Positions 24,242 to 33,097 of a stretch of 47,518 nt of DNA are shown here, one piece after another. The notes under the pieces are model-generated. The model had not been told where the DNA came from. It worked only from the letters and a program-made list of their open reading frames with translations, and made no database searches. How positions within the stretch are numbered: position 1 is the first letter of the stretch; each line of letters begins with the position of its first letter. Made by a program: the position numbers and the translations under genes. Source of the DNA: Bacteroidota bacterium (GTDB lineage Bacteria; Bacteroidota; Bacteroidia; Flavobacteriales_D; Crocinitomicaceae); the NCBI GenBank assembly GCA_016868915.1, contig VGFL01000007.1, positions 1 through 47,518 on the forward strand, given 5' to 3'.

Positions 24242-27200
24242 TTACTTTTTAAATCTTAATAAATTTATTTCACCAGTATATGGTTTCTCATCGGTATTTG
24301 AGCACTTTATGGAGTAAAAATAGACCCCATCAGGCAATTGCTCGTTTTGTCTTGTCCCCGCCCATTGGTTATTGTAGTCGTTTGTTTCAAAAACCAATTC
24401 ACCCCATCGATTGTATATTTCAACATCACAACCGGCAATTTTACTTAAATCACTTACTCGCCATGTGTCATTTTGTCCATCCTCATTAGGAGTGAGTATA
24501 TTACTTATTTGGAACTCACAATCAATTACAGAAAGTTCGAGAACTAGGATAGAGTCACAGCCTGTAATATTTATTGTATCGTAAATTATTCCGCTTGTTG
24601 AATACATATTTCCATTAAATTCATATTCCTCACCGATACAAATCTCGGCAGTTTGATAGCTGCTATTTGGAGGCGTAACAAATAGCGATAAGACCACCGT
24701 TGAGTCACACCCTAGTGAGGAGGTGAAAACGGATGAATAAACCCCTTCCTCTTCGATGGGTATTCCATTAAAGGAATAAATCGTACCGGAACAGATTGTC
24801 TCAGTTATATTTGCACTCGGATTTTGTACAATAAATAATACAGAATTTACAATGGAGTCACAGCCGTAAACGGATTGTAAAGTATCTATATACACACCCT
24901 GCTCACTGTAAATACTGTTTCCAATTTGAACAGACCCTCCCGGACAGATGTAGTAATTCACATTCAAATTATAATTATCACTAATTGATAAATTCGTTAT
25001 TACTGTGCTATCACATCCCTGAGAAGTAATGAAAACATCAGTATAAACTCCTGGAGTATTCTGTGCTTGACCTTCCAGAACAACACTTTCCCCGGTACAA
25101 ATCGTTAAACTCACATTCGTTACGACGGGTGTACATGGGTTATTGCAGTTTGTTCCATCAAATGTATAGGTTTGAGGACATAAAGCATCGTCAAAAAATA
25201 TGGTGTATTGTCCTGGTTCAGACCCTGTAAATGATATGCTTGCACCGGGAGCGATTAAACCCGTATCAACCACCACGCCGCTCGGACTGGTAATTGTGTA
25301 GGGGTATAAATTAATATTGTAACCGTATAAGCCCCCATAAACTGAAAATGTTGCCGTACATGTTACATTGTCATAAACGATACCGGCATAGAGTGTTTCA
25401 AGGAAAACGACAGGTATCCCATTTGAAATAGTTGAGGTAACACAGTTAAACTCACCCCACTCATTGGTGATGTCACCGGCGGGAGAAATGTAGTAAACAG
25501 TATTAAAGAGAGGATTTCCGAAGCTACCCAAACCATCCGTATCATTTACGAGCGTCGTATTCGTGCCTTGCAAGGTGTCTATATAGGTAAAAGAGGGTGT
25601 TAAGTCCGCATCGCTAACATTTGAAATTTGATGCAAGACAAAACCTGAACTTAAACATGAAGGTAATACCTGTGTTTCTTGGCCAAGTGCGTTTAAACTC
25701 AACCCTAAATTTACCGAAGAACCTGAACAAATAAAGATCGTATCATTTGAATTTACAAATACACTGTCTCCTGAGGGATATGCTGCAAATATATTCCCTG
25801 CATTTATCTCCAACTCTTTGATGTATTCGATAATATATTGACCTTGATCTCCGGGTGATCCGCCATCTAATTGAATGGCATATTTTGATCCAGGCTCCAT
25901 ACAGCAAGCTGAAACTTGTTGACCATTGTAACCTGCGGATCCAGATATTATTGGATTAATCGTAGGGGTATTTCGTGTTCCATCCTGGGTAAAAGTAGCC
26001 GGATTCAATCCACCGTAGCAATTATCTCCGTTCAACAATTCATAAACATTAAATCGCAAGGTGTCCATTCCAATGTAGGCTCGAAGACTAATTTCGACAG
26101 TACCCGATGGTGGAGCTGTAAAATAATGCCAAACAGTCTGATTTGCATGTGTATTATTGGTTGGTGTAGCGTTTGGTTCTCCCGCTAAAAATTCTTGACA
26201 GCCAAACACATTACTTCCGGCAACTGCCTGAAATGTGGGATCTGTACCACTCAAAATTACCGGTACTTCATAGATTGGATTTTGAATGGCTAAGCATAAA
26301 ATATCATTCCCCGGTGCATTGTTTGATGGATCCGAAACAGACGGATCAAAAACCCACGATTTTATTTCTTGTGCATTGAGCGGAGTTAAATTATCTGAGG
26401 GATCAACCATCGCATAATAGTTAAATCCCGGCTCTAGACATGATGCTACAATGATCGCACTCGGATCGCCACCTAAAAAACTATTAGTTCCACCTTCGTC
26501 TGCTGAAATAAAAGATAAATTAGAACACAAATAATCGGAAGGTATGCCTGGAGCAAAGCTTTTATCATAGCCAAATAGAGCGTTATTTTCACCGTATAAA
26601 GCATTCAAGTAATCTGATTCTACAGAAATTCTTCCGCTCGGAGGTGCTGTAAAATTGAACCATACAGATTCATTTACTACCGGATTATTGAAGGCATTAT
26701 TATCATAGTCGTATGCATGATAATGAATTGGATTGTTATCTTGATGCGGGGAGCCTGTCTCCCCGTAATCGTTTCCACCATCGTATGCACAACCAAAACT
26801 TAAATTCACTGATTCTGTATTGCCCGTAGATATTGGGGTTTGACCATAAGTTACCGTAGGACTCAGGCAAGGAATGTCTTCGGGATTGGCACCTGTTCCA
26901 CTTCCCTCGCTATTTACCCGAAATTCAACGATTCCTGCTTCATCATCATCGCCTGTAAGTTGAACATAATAAGTTTCTCCAGCAATTAATTTTTGATAAC
27001 TTACAAAGGGGATTGGATCACATGCGTTTAAGGTTAATTCTGCTTCCGGATCAATTCCCGCCAAATCGATGCCGTCGGAAAATTCAATGTGCGAGAGGTA
27101 TTCAAATTTATCTTTAATAACATTTCCGGTTAGAAACTCAAGACCACTGGAACAATCTCCTCCGTCTGCGGCATGATAAATTTGAAAATAGGTTCCAATC

Positions 27201-27976
27201 TCTGTCCCTCCCAAATCAGTAGTAATCGTTACTTCCCCTGTCGGAGGTGCGATAAATTTCAGCCAAGCGGAGGATTGATTCGCATTGACATCTCCTGCAC
27301 GGGGCTCGTTTGATTCGAGCGTATTACCCTGACAAAGAGCAATATTATAGGAAGTATTTAAATCTAGTAATTGTGCATTACAGATATTGTCAGGAAGAAT
27401 TATTACAGTTGGGGTAAAATCAATGCGTTCAACAGAGAAATTTATGCTGTAATTGACAGCTGTTGGACAACCCGAAGAGCCACTTGCTGAAAACGAATAG
27501 TTTACAATACCTGTAGCTGATGGAATGGCCATTGTAACATTTTGTAAACCGGTTTCTCCATCCGTATTTCCTGTGATGTCAAAATCTCCGACATCGTCAT
27601 TTTCGTATGCTTCCCAAGTTAAATTAATAGCAGTGGGAACGTCGGACGGACAAATGTATTGGCGGTCAAAAAATAAGTTATCAACCGATGCATTAATAGG
27701 ACCATTACCACTCGTGTTTGTATAATTAAAATTATAAACACCGAATAGAGCGGGATTGTTGTTTGAATAACCTATGGTATTGTCTGTGGCAGTGTATTCC
27801 CAAACAAAATCACTTTCCCCTGTTATATCAAAAAAAAGATTGTCGCAGTCAACGGAAGGGGAAGAAAGTATCGATGTGACTGTAACTTTAATAGTTGCTT
27901 GTCCAAACAAAATCGAATTTGAAAAATTCAGTAAAATAAAAACCAGTAATATGTTTCTTACATAAAATTTTATCAT
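24242..27976 (-). CDS. Giant secreted surface protein with T9SS type B (gliding-motility-associated) C-terminal domain, copy 1
   Basis: A 1244-residue exported protein with a signal peptide (ending SNSILFGQ). An N-terminal beta domain (~27-185) is followed by three PPC-like beta repeats (~195-355, 365-545, 560-720). These share the pattern S/TVW-x-x-FxAPPSG and GTYF-x-IYHAADG-like blocks. A bridging region leads to four ~50-residue Cys repeats (~949-1152), each ending GCDS. The last ~90 residues (NILTPNEDGQNDTW, EIYNRWGELVFET, LPDGVYFYSI) form the CHU_C / TIGR04131 type B sorting domain. It is likely anchored outside the cell through T9SS, possibly as an adhesin or matrix protein. It is a tandem paralogue of the next upstream gene. 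Confidence 0.92.
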   Translation of the reverse strand: MIKFYVRNILLVFILLNFSNSILFGQATIKVTVTSILSSPSVDCDNLFFDITGESDFVWEYTATDNTIGYSNNNPALFGVYNFNYTNTSGNGPINASVDNLFFDRQYICPSDVPTAINLTWEAYENDDVGDFDITGNTDGETGLQNVTMAIPSATGIVNYSFSASGSSGCPTAVNYSINFSVERIDFTPTVIILPDNICNAQLLDLNTSYNIALCQGNTLESNEPRAGDVNANQSSAWLKFIAPPTGEVTITTDLGGTEIGTYFQIYHAADGGDCSSGLEFLTGNVIKDKFEYLSHIEFSDGIDLAGIDPEAELTLNACDPIPFVSYQKLIAGETYYVQLTGDDDEAGIVEFRVNSEGSGTGANPEDIPCLSPTVTYGQTPISTGNTESVNLSFGCAYDGGNDYGETGSPHQDNNPIHYHAYDYDNNAFNNPVVNESVWFNFTAPPSGRISVESDYLNALYGENNALFGYDKSFAPGIPSDYLCSNLSFISADEGGTNSFLGGDPSAIIVASCLEPGFNYYAMVDPSDNLTPLNAQEIKSWVFDPSVSDPSNNAPGNDILCLAIQNPIYEVPVILSGTDPTFQAVAGSNVFGCQEFLAGEPNATPTNNTHANQTVWHYFTAPPSGTVEISLRAYIGMDTLRFNVYELLNGDNCYGGLNPATFTQDGTRNTPTINPIISGSAGYNGQQVSACCMEPGSKYAIQLDGGSPGDQGQYIIEYIKELEINAGNIFAAYPSGDSVFVNSNDTIFICSGSSVNLGLSLNALGQETQVLPSCLSSGFVLHQISNVSDADLTPSFTYIDTLQGTNTTLVNDTDGLGSFGNPLFNTVYYISPAGDITNEWGEFNCVTSTISNGIPVVFLETLYAGIVYDNVTCTATFSVYGGLYGYNINLYPYTITSPSGVVVDTGLIAPGASISFTGSEPGQYTIFFDDALCPQTYTFDGTNCNNPCTPVVTNVSLTICTGESVVLEGQAQNTPGVYTDVFITSQGCDSTVITNLSISDNYNLNVNYYICPGGSVQIGNSIYSEQGVYIDTLQSVYGCDSIVNSVLFIVQNPSANITETICSGTIYSFNGIPIEEEGVYSSVFTSSLGCDSTVVLSLFVTPPNSSYQTAEICIGEEYEFNGNMYSTSGIIYDTINITGCDSILVLELSVIDCEFQISNILTPNEDGQNDTWRVSDLSKIAGCDVEIYNRWGELVFETNDYNNQWAGTRQNEQLPDGVYFYSIKCSNTDEKPYTGEINLLRFKK
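24521..25132 (-). repeat. Four Cys/GCDS protein repeats in copy 1
   Basis: Residues ~949-1152 hold four units of ~50 residues. Each begins near an xICxG motif (LTICTGES, YYICPGGS, ETICSGTI, AEICIGEE), passes a G-x-Y or G-x-I turn and ends in GCDST or GCDSI followed by a hydrophobic strand. One Cys in each motif suggests one disulfide per repeat. The repetition is at protein level; the DNA has diverged. Confidence 0.8.
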
Positions 27977-28083
27977 GATAAAAAGTTGGTGTTAATTTAG
28001 ATCATAAATTTAAGTAAAATAAGGGAACCAATTAATCAGAGTTTCGTAGATTTTGAAACGTTAGTAAAAAAATGAATAGAGAG

Positions 28084-31000
28084 TTATCTTATTAAAGAGA
28101 TGAATCCGTTGATCTGTTGTGGTAAATTATTATCATCTTTAAAATCAATAATGAACGTATAGACTCCCATTGGGCAATCAAGCTCATTATATTTTCCATC
28201 CCATGGAGCATTGGGTGAAGAAAAAATCTTTTCTCCCCAACGATTGTAAATTGTATAAAATACAGATGTGGCATTACGAATTATCGGAAACCAAGTGTCA
28301 TTTAAATTGTCTCCATTGGGAGTAAATGAATTTGGAGCGTATACTGTAATTTCATCGCAATCCTCAACATATAAATTTAATATTAAGGTGGAGTCACATC
28401 CATTGTCACCAACCGACGGCCATACATAAACACCAGCGTCTTCAAGAGAGTCATTTGCAAAGAAATAGCTAGACCCGAGACAAATTGTGTCGTACAAATA
28501 CGTTTGATAGTCATTATTGACAAACAGGCTCAATACATTAATCGAATCGCAACCAAAATTTATTGACGTAATAGTATCAAAATAAACGCCCTCTACCGAA
28601 TAATTTACTCCGTTGAATAGATATGAGTCACCCTGACAAATAAAGGCCTGTTGATTAACAACCACAGGAGTAAGCACAAAAATGCTCGTTGTTAAAATAC
28701 TGTCACAACCAAAAACACTACTCAGCGTGTCCTGGAATTGTCCGTTTTGATTATATGTATTGCCATTAACTAAAATGGATTGTCCCTCGCAGAGGGTATA
28801 GTTTTGAAAACCATAGCTTGGATTGGCGTGTACAATCAAATTTGTTGTAACAATTGAGTCACATCCGTTTAATGAGATTAAACTGTCGATAAATACCCCA
28901 TTCGAATACTGAAAACTGCCAAAAAGGAAGATACTATCACCCTCGCAAATGTGGGCAGTAACTGGAACATTGACAGGAGAACAAGGGTTTGAGCAAGCAG
29001 ATGCATCAATTGTGATAAGGCTCGGACAACTATTATCATTTATAGAAATGGTATAAATTCCTGAAATTCCCGCAATCATTGAGTACGTGGCTCCTTGATT
29101 TAATGTTCCGGTGTAAACTACCTGTCCGGAAGGATTGATTACACTGAACGAAATTGCTTGATTAGAGTAAGCACCATAACCACCGCCTGAATAACTAATT
29201 GTCATTGTACACGTTGAATTATTGTAAGAGGAATTGACGATGAGCGGTGAAAGAAAAACAATTGGAACTCCATTCTCCAAAGTAGCACTTGGACAACTAA
29301 AATTTCCCCAATTGTTGGGAAAATCTGCGGCTGGAGATAAATAGTAAACGGTGTTAAAAAGTGGATTTCCAAATGTTCCCGATCCATTTGAGTTATTTAA
29401 AAAGAAGCCACTTGTTTGAATTGAATCAATGAAGGTAAATCCCGAGTTGTAAACCGGATTTGGTACACTTGCATCTTCATGAATTATGAAACCAGGACTA
29501 ATACAATCTGGAATATTTTGTGTTGAATTTCCAATCCCATCCGTTAAAATTGATGGTATGACCGTATCTCCGAAGCATACAAAAGCTGTATCACCCGAGT
29601 AAATACTTGCATAGCCCCCGCTTGAAATAGAGGCTGCAATATCGCCTGCATCTGATTCCAATTCTTGGATATATTCAATAATATAAAGGCCTTCATCGCC
29701 CGGTGAACCACCATCAAGCTGAATGCCATAGATTTTTCCCGACTCTAAACAGCACAAAGAGGTTTGAAGTCCATTATTTGTAGCTGAACCACTTACGAGG
29801 GGAGAAATAATTGGAGTATACCTTGTTCCATTTGTGGTGTATGTGGCAGGGGCTAAACCTCCGTAACAATTTGTTCCGTTGAGTAATTCAAAAATATTAA
29901 AGCGCAACGTATCGAGACCGGTATACGCCCTTAAACTTATTTCAACTGTGCCCGATGGTGGTGCTGTAAAATAATGCCATACTGTCTGATTTGCACACAG
30001 AGTTTGCGTCGGATGCACATTAGGTTCTCCCGCCAGGTATTCCTGACAAGCCAATACATTTGTTCCGGCAACGGCCTGAAATGTTGGGTTTGTTCCTGTG
30101 AGAATGACCGGAACCTCAAAGAGTGGATTTTGCAAGGTAAGGCATAAGATATCGTTTCCAGGAGGATTGAGCGTTGGATTGACAACACTTGGATCGTAAA
30201 CCCACGTTTTAATACTCTGAGAACTGAGAGGAGTAATTGCATCGGATGGATCAACCATTCCATAATAATCGTATCCTGGTTCTAGGCATGCAGCATTTAT
30301 GATTGCACTTGGATCACCTCCCAAAAAAGAGTTCACTCCACCCTCATCAGATTCAATAAAATTTAGGTTGGAACACAAGTAATCAGCCGGAATTCCCGGT
30401 GCAAAACGTTTATCATATCCAAATATGGCCGCACTTTCTCCGTAGAATGGGTCTTGATAATCTGTTTCAAAAACCATTCTACCATTGTTTGGCGCAATAA
30501 AATTTAACCAAACACTTTCATTCATCACAGTATTTCCTAAAGAGATATGCGGATAGTCATACGCGTGATAATCATTTGGATTCGCCGTAACGTGTACCTG
30601 ACCCGTTTCACCAGCATCACTGCCACCATCGAAGGCACAACCAAAATTAAGTACAGTTGTTGCAGGGCTGTTTTGAGCTGAGGAAATTAAGGTTGAATTA
30701 TAACTTACTGTCGATGAAAGACATGGAATATCTTCTAAATTGGGACCATTTCCACCAAACCCATTAACCCTTAGTTGAAAGGCTCCGTTGTCGTTAACTT
30801 GGTCTGCACAAATTTGAATGTAATAGGTTTCCCCTGGGATCAGTTTATGGTAGGATATCAGAGGAATGGGGTCGCAGGCATCAAAGGTGATATCCGCCTC
30901 AGGATCAATTCCTAATAAATCAATTCCATCTGAAAAGTCAACGTGAGATAAGTATTCAAATTTATCCTTGATTAATTGGCCGGTAACAGGGTGAATACCG

Positions 31001-31818
31001 TCAGTACAATTTGCACCGTCTGCGGCATGATAAACCTCGAAATAGGTTCCTATCGTGGTCCCAGATAAGTCTGTAGAAACTTGAACTGAACCTGAAGGAG
31101 GAGCAACAAATTTAGACCACAGTGAACCTGCATTTTGAATATCGTTGGCAGCTGGTTCATTTGGCTCCAATGTAGCAGGGCACCAAGCAAAGGTATAGGT
31201 TGTATTCAGTGCGAGCTGATTTGCATTACAAATATCGTCTTGTAAATAATTAACCACAATCGGCACTCTGTCTACACGCAGGTTAATTGTATAGATTTGA
31301 TTGCAACCGGGATCAACTGAATTTGCTGTAAATGAGTAATTCAAACTTCCTGCACCGGCGGGAACTGGCAGAACTACGTTTTGTAAATTTGTTTGACCAT
31401 CAATTAAACCTAGAATATCATAGTTTCCAACATCGTCATTTTCATATGCCTCCCAAGACAAATTTATCACCGTAGGTACAGTGGATGCACACAAATAATT
31501 GTGATCGAAAAAGAGACCACTATTTGGAGAAAAATTACCTCCAGGGCTAGTGAGCGAATAAGGTCCATTGTTATTGTTACTGTAGGCATAATTGAATCCT
31601 AAAACTCCAAATAGTGCAGGATTATTGTTTGAGAAACCAATTGTATTATCGGTAGCAGTAAATTCCCAAACAAAATCTGAGTTACCTGAAAACAAACCAT
31701 CGCAATCTTGAAATAATGATGTTTGAACTGATGTGACGGTAACTCTAATTGTTGCCTGGCTCCAAGTATTGAATGAAAAAATTAAAAGACAATAAAAACA
31801 AATATTTTTACACGCCAT
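28084..31818 (-). CDS. Giant secreted surface protein with T9SS type B (gliding-motility-associated) C-terminal domain, copy 2
   Basis: Tandem paralogue of 24242-27976, also 1244 residues although small indels shift the alignment internally. It has a signal peptide (ICFYCLLIFSFNTWSQ), an N-terminal beta domain, three PPC-like repeats, four GCDS repeats (~946-1153) and a type B sorting domain (NSFTPNGDNLNDTW, YTIYNRWGEKIFS, CPMGVYTFII). Many blocks are identical with copy 1, for example NQTVWHYFTAPPSGTVEISL and EAYENDDVG. Many Asp/Gly-rich loops suggest calcium binding. It begins 13 bases after the pdhC stop, so it may be read from the pdhA promoter as well as its own. A 107-base gap with no clear promoter or terminator separates the copies. 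Confidence 0.92.
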   Translation of the reverse strand: MACKNICFYCLLIFSFNTWSQATIRVTVTSVQTSLFQDCDGLFSGNSDFVWEFTATDNTIGFSNNNPALFGVLGFNYAYSNNNNGPYSLTSPGGNFSPNSGLFFDHNYLCASTVPTVINLSWEAYENDDVGNYDILGLIDGQTNLQNVVLPVPAGAGSLNYSFTANSVDPGCNQIYTINLRVDRVPIVVNYLQDDICNANQLALNTTYTFAWCPATLEPNEPAANDIQNAGSLWSKFVAPPSGSVQVSTDLSGTTIGTYFEVYHAADGANCTDGIHPVTGQLIKDKFEYLSHVDFSDGIDLLGIDPEADITFDACDPIPLISYHKLIPGETYYIQICADQVNDNGAFQLRVNGFGGNGPNLEDIPCLSSTVSYNSTLISSAQNSPATTVLNFGCAFDGGSDAGETGQVHVTANPNDYHAYDYPHISLGNTVMNESVWLNFIAPNNGRMVFETDYQDPFYGESAAIFGYDKRFAPGIPADYLCSNLNFIESDEGGVNSFLGGDPSAIINAACLEPGYDYYGMVDPSDAITPLSSQSIKTWVYDPSVVNPTLNPPGNDILCLTLQNPLFEVPVILTGTNPTFQAVAGTNVLACQEYLAGEPNVHPTQTLCANQTVWHYFTAPPSGTVEISLRAYTGLDTLRFNIFELLNGTNCYGGLAPATYTTNGTRYTPIISPLVSGSATNNGLQTSLCCLESGKIYGIQLDGGSPGDEGLYIIEYIQELESDAGDIAASISSGGYASIYSGDTAFVCFGDTVIPSILTDGIGNSTQNIPDCISPGFIIHEDASVPNPVYNSGFTFIDSIQTSGFFLNNSNGSGTFGNPLFNTVYYLSPAADFPNNWGNFSCPSATLENGVPIVFLSPLIVNSSYNNSTCTMTISYSGGGYGAYSNQAISFSVINPSGQVVYTGTLNQGATYSMIAGISGIYTISINDNSCPSLITIDASACSNPCSPVNVPVTAHICEGDSIFLFGSFQYSNGVFIDSLISLNGCDSIVTTNLIVHANPSYGFQNYTLCEGQSILVNGNTYNQNGQFQDTLSSVFGCDSILTTSIFVLTPVVVNQQAFICQGDSYLFNGVNYSVEGVYFDTITSINFGCDSINVLSLFVNNDYQTYLYDTICLGSSYFFANDSLEDAGVYVWPSVGDNGCDSTLILNLYVEDCDEITVYAPNSFTPNGDNLNDTWFPIIRNATSVFYTIYNRWGEKIFSSPNAPWDGKYNELDCPMGVYTFIIDFKDDNNLPQQINGFISLIR
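28360..28983 (-). repeat. Four Cys/GCDS protein repeats in copy 2
   Basis: Residues ~946-1153 contain four units with the same design as copy 1: AHICEGDS, YTLCEGQS, AFICQGDS and DTICLGSS mark the starts, and GCDS followed by a hydrophobic strand marks each end. The same number and order of units in both paralogues shows the array existed before the duplication. Confidence 0.8.
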
Positions 31819-31831
31819 GGAAACTTTCTAC

Positions 31832-33091
31832 TTACAACAGCAATACAACCGGATTTTCCATGTATTGTTTAAAGGTTTGTAGAAATGCCGATCCAATCGC
31901 ACCATCTACAACACGATGATCGCAAGACAAGGTAACCTTCATAACATTCCCAGGAACTACCATACCATTCTTTAAGACGGGAGTTTCTTTTATTCCCCCT
32001 ACAGCCATAATACAGCTATCGGGAGGATTTACGATGGCAGTAAAGGATTCAATACCGAACATTCCAAGATTCGAAATTGTAAAGGTATTGCCTTCCCAAT
32101 CACTTGGTTGTAATTTTTTTTCTTTCGCACGCTGCGCATACTCTTTTACTTCGGCTGAAATTTGCGTCAATTCCTTTGTATCTGCGAAACGTATTACGGG
32201 TACTATCAAGCCTTCGTCAACAGCCACTGCCACTCCAATGTGTACATGTTGATTGCGTCGAATTACATCGCCAAGCCAAGAACTATTTACTGCCGGGTGC
32301 TTTTTTAAGGCATTCGCAACAGACTTTACAACCATGTCGTTAAATGAAATTTTTACTTCAGCCACGGTATTCAAGGATTTACGCAAAGCGATAGCGTTAT
32401 CCATGTCAATATCTAACGTCAAATAGAAATGCGGAGCAGTAAATTTACTGTCTGACAGGCGTTTAGCAATTGTTTTTCGCATTTGACTTACCGGTTCATC
32501 ATGAAATGCTTCAATTCCCGGGGTTATAGTCTTGTTGGATTTTCCAGTTGACGTGTACGGCACATAGTGATCAACATCCCTTTTTGTTATCCTGCCGCCT
32601 TCACCTGTTCCCGATACATAGCCAATATCAATTCCTTTCTCTTCTGCTAATTTTTTTGCCAATGGTGAGGCAAAAACTCGTTCTGAGTCCGTATAAATGA
32701 TTGGTTCAATAGTTGGTTCTTTTTTAGGTAAATCCATTTGAACTGGTGCTGCTACCGGGGTTGTATTGGCTTCAATTTTAATTGGATCTGAACCAACAGT
32801 TGACTCCGATTCTGGGAGGGGAGCATTTGAAAGTAAGGACGAAATGTCCTCATCAGGAAGACCAATAATAGCGAGCAGTGAATTCACAGGTGCAGCTTTA
32901 CCCGTTTCCACCCCAATATGCAAAAGTGTACCATCATAGAAGGATTCAAACTCCATAGTTGCTTTATCTGTCTCTATTTCCGCTAAGACCTCCCCTGATT
33001 TAATAACATCACCAACTTTTTTATTCCATGCTGCAACAACACCTTCGGTCATTGTATCACTCAACTTGGGCATATAGACTAATTCTGCCAT
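31832..33091 (-). CDS. pdhC: Pyruvate dehydrogenase complex E2, dihydrolipoamide acetyltransferase
   Basis: Core subunit that transfers acetyl groups from lipoyl-lysine to CoA. Domain order: one lipoyl domain (~2-76, Lys43 in ETDKATMEFES), linker, peripheral subunit-binding domain (~139-176, VFASPLAKKLAEEKGID), and acyltransferase domain (~195-419) with the catalytic His392 and Asp396 in CDHRVVDGA. Length 419 aa with a single lipoyl domain. It follows pdhA by 6 bases. E1 beta and E3 are not in the window. A branched-chain or 2-oxoglutarate E2 is less likely given the E1 alpha partner, but substrate specificity is not proven by sequence. Confidence 0.94.
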   Translation of the reverse strand: MAELVYMPKLSDTMTEGVVAAWNKKVGDVIKSGEVLAEIETDKATMEFESFYDGTLLHIGVETGKAAPVNSLLAIIGLPDEDISSLLSNAPLPESESTVGSDPIKIEANTTPVAAPVQMDLPKKEPTIEPIIYTDSERVFASPLAKKLAEEKGIDIGYVSGTGEGGRITKRDVDHYVPYTSTGKSNKTITPGIEAFHDEPVSQMRKTIAKRLSDSKFTAPHFYLTLDIDMDNAIALRKSLNTVAEVKISFNDMVVKSVANALKKHPAVNSSWLGDVIRRNQHVHIGVAVAVDEGLIVPVIRFADTKELTQISAEVKEYAQRAKEKKLQPSDWEGNTFTISNLGMFGIESFTAIVNPPDSCIMAVGGIKETPVLKNGMVVPGNVMKVTLSCDHRVVDGAIGSAFLQTFKQYMENPVVLLL

Positions 33092-33097
33092 AATTTC

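Larger units (their letters stand above)
24242..31818 (-). other. Tandem duplication of two giant surface-protein genes
   Basis: The two genes run head-to-tail with a 107-base spacer. Both encode 1244 residues with identical domain order, and long identical protein blocks occur at nearly the same offsets (for example the NQTVWHYFTAPPSG block near residues 611 and 609). The DNA has diverged, so the duplication is not recent. It is followed at once by the PorP-OmpA gene. Confidence 0.9.

Noticed and set aside
29202-30263. Open frames inside the giant surface-protein genes (for example 29937-30263)
   Set aside because: They are in alternative frames of clearly coding DNA and show no domain or start signal.
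24242-31818. Assembly artefact (collapsed or duplicated contig)
   Set aside because: The two copies differ throughout in DNA and protein sequence and have different flanks, so they are genuine paralogues.
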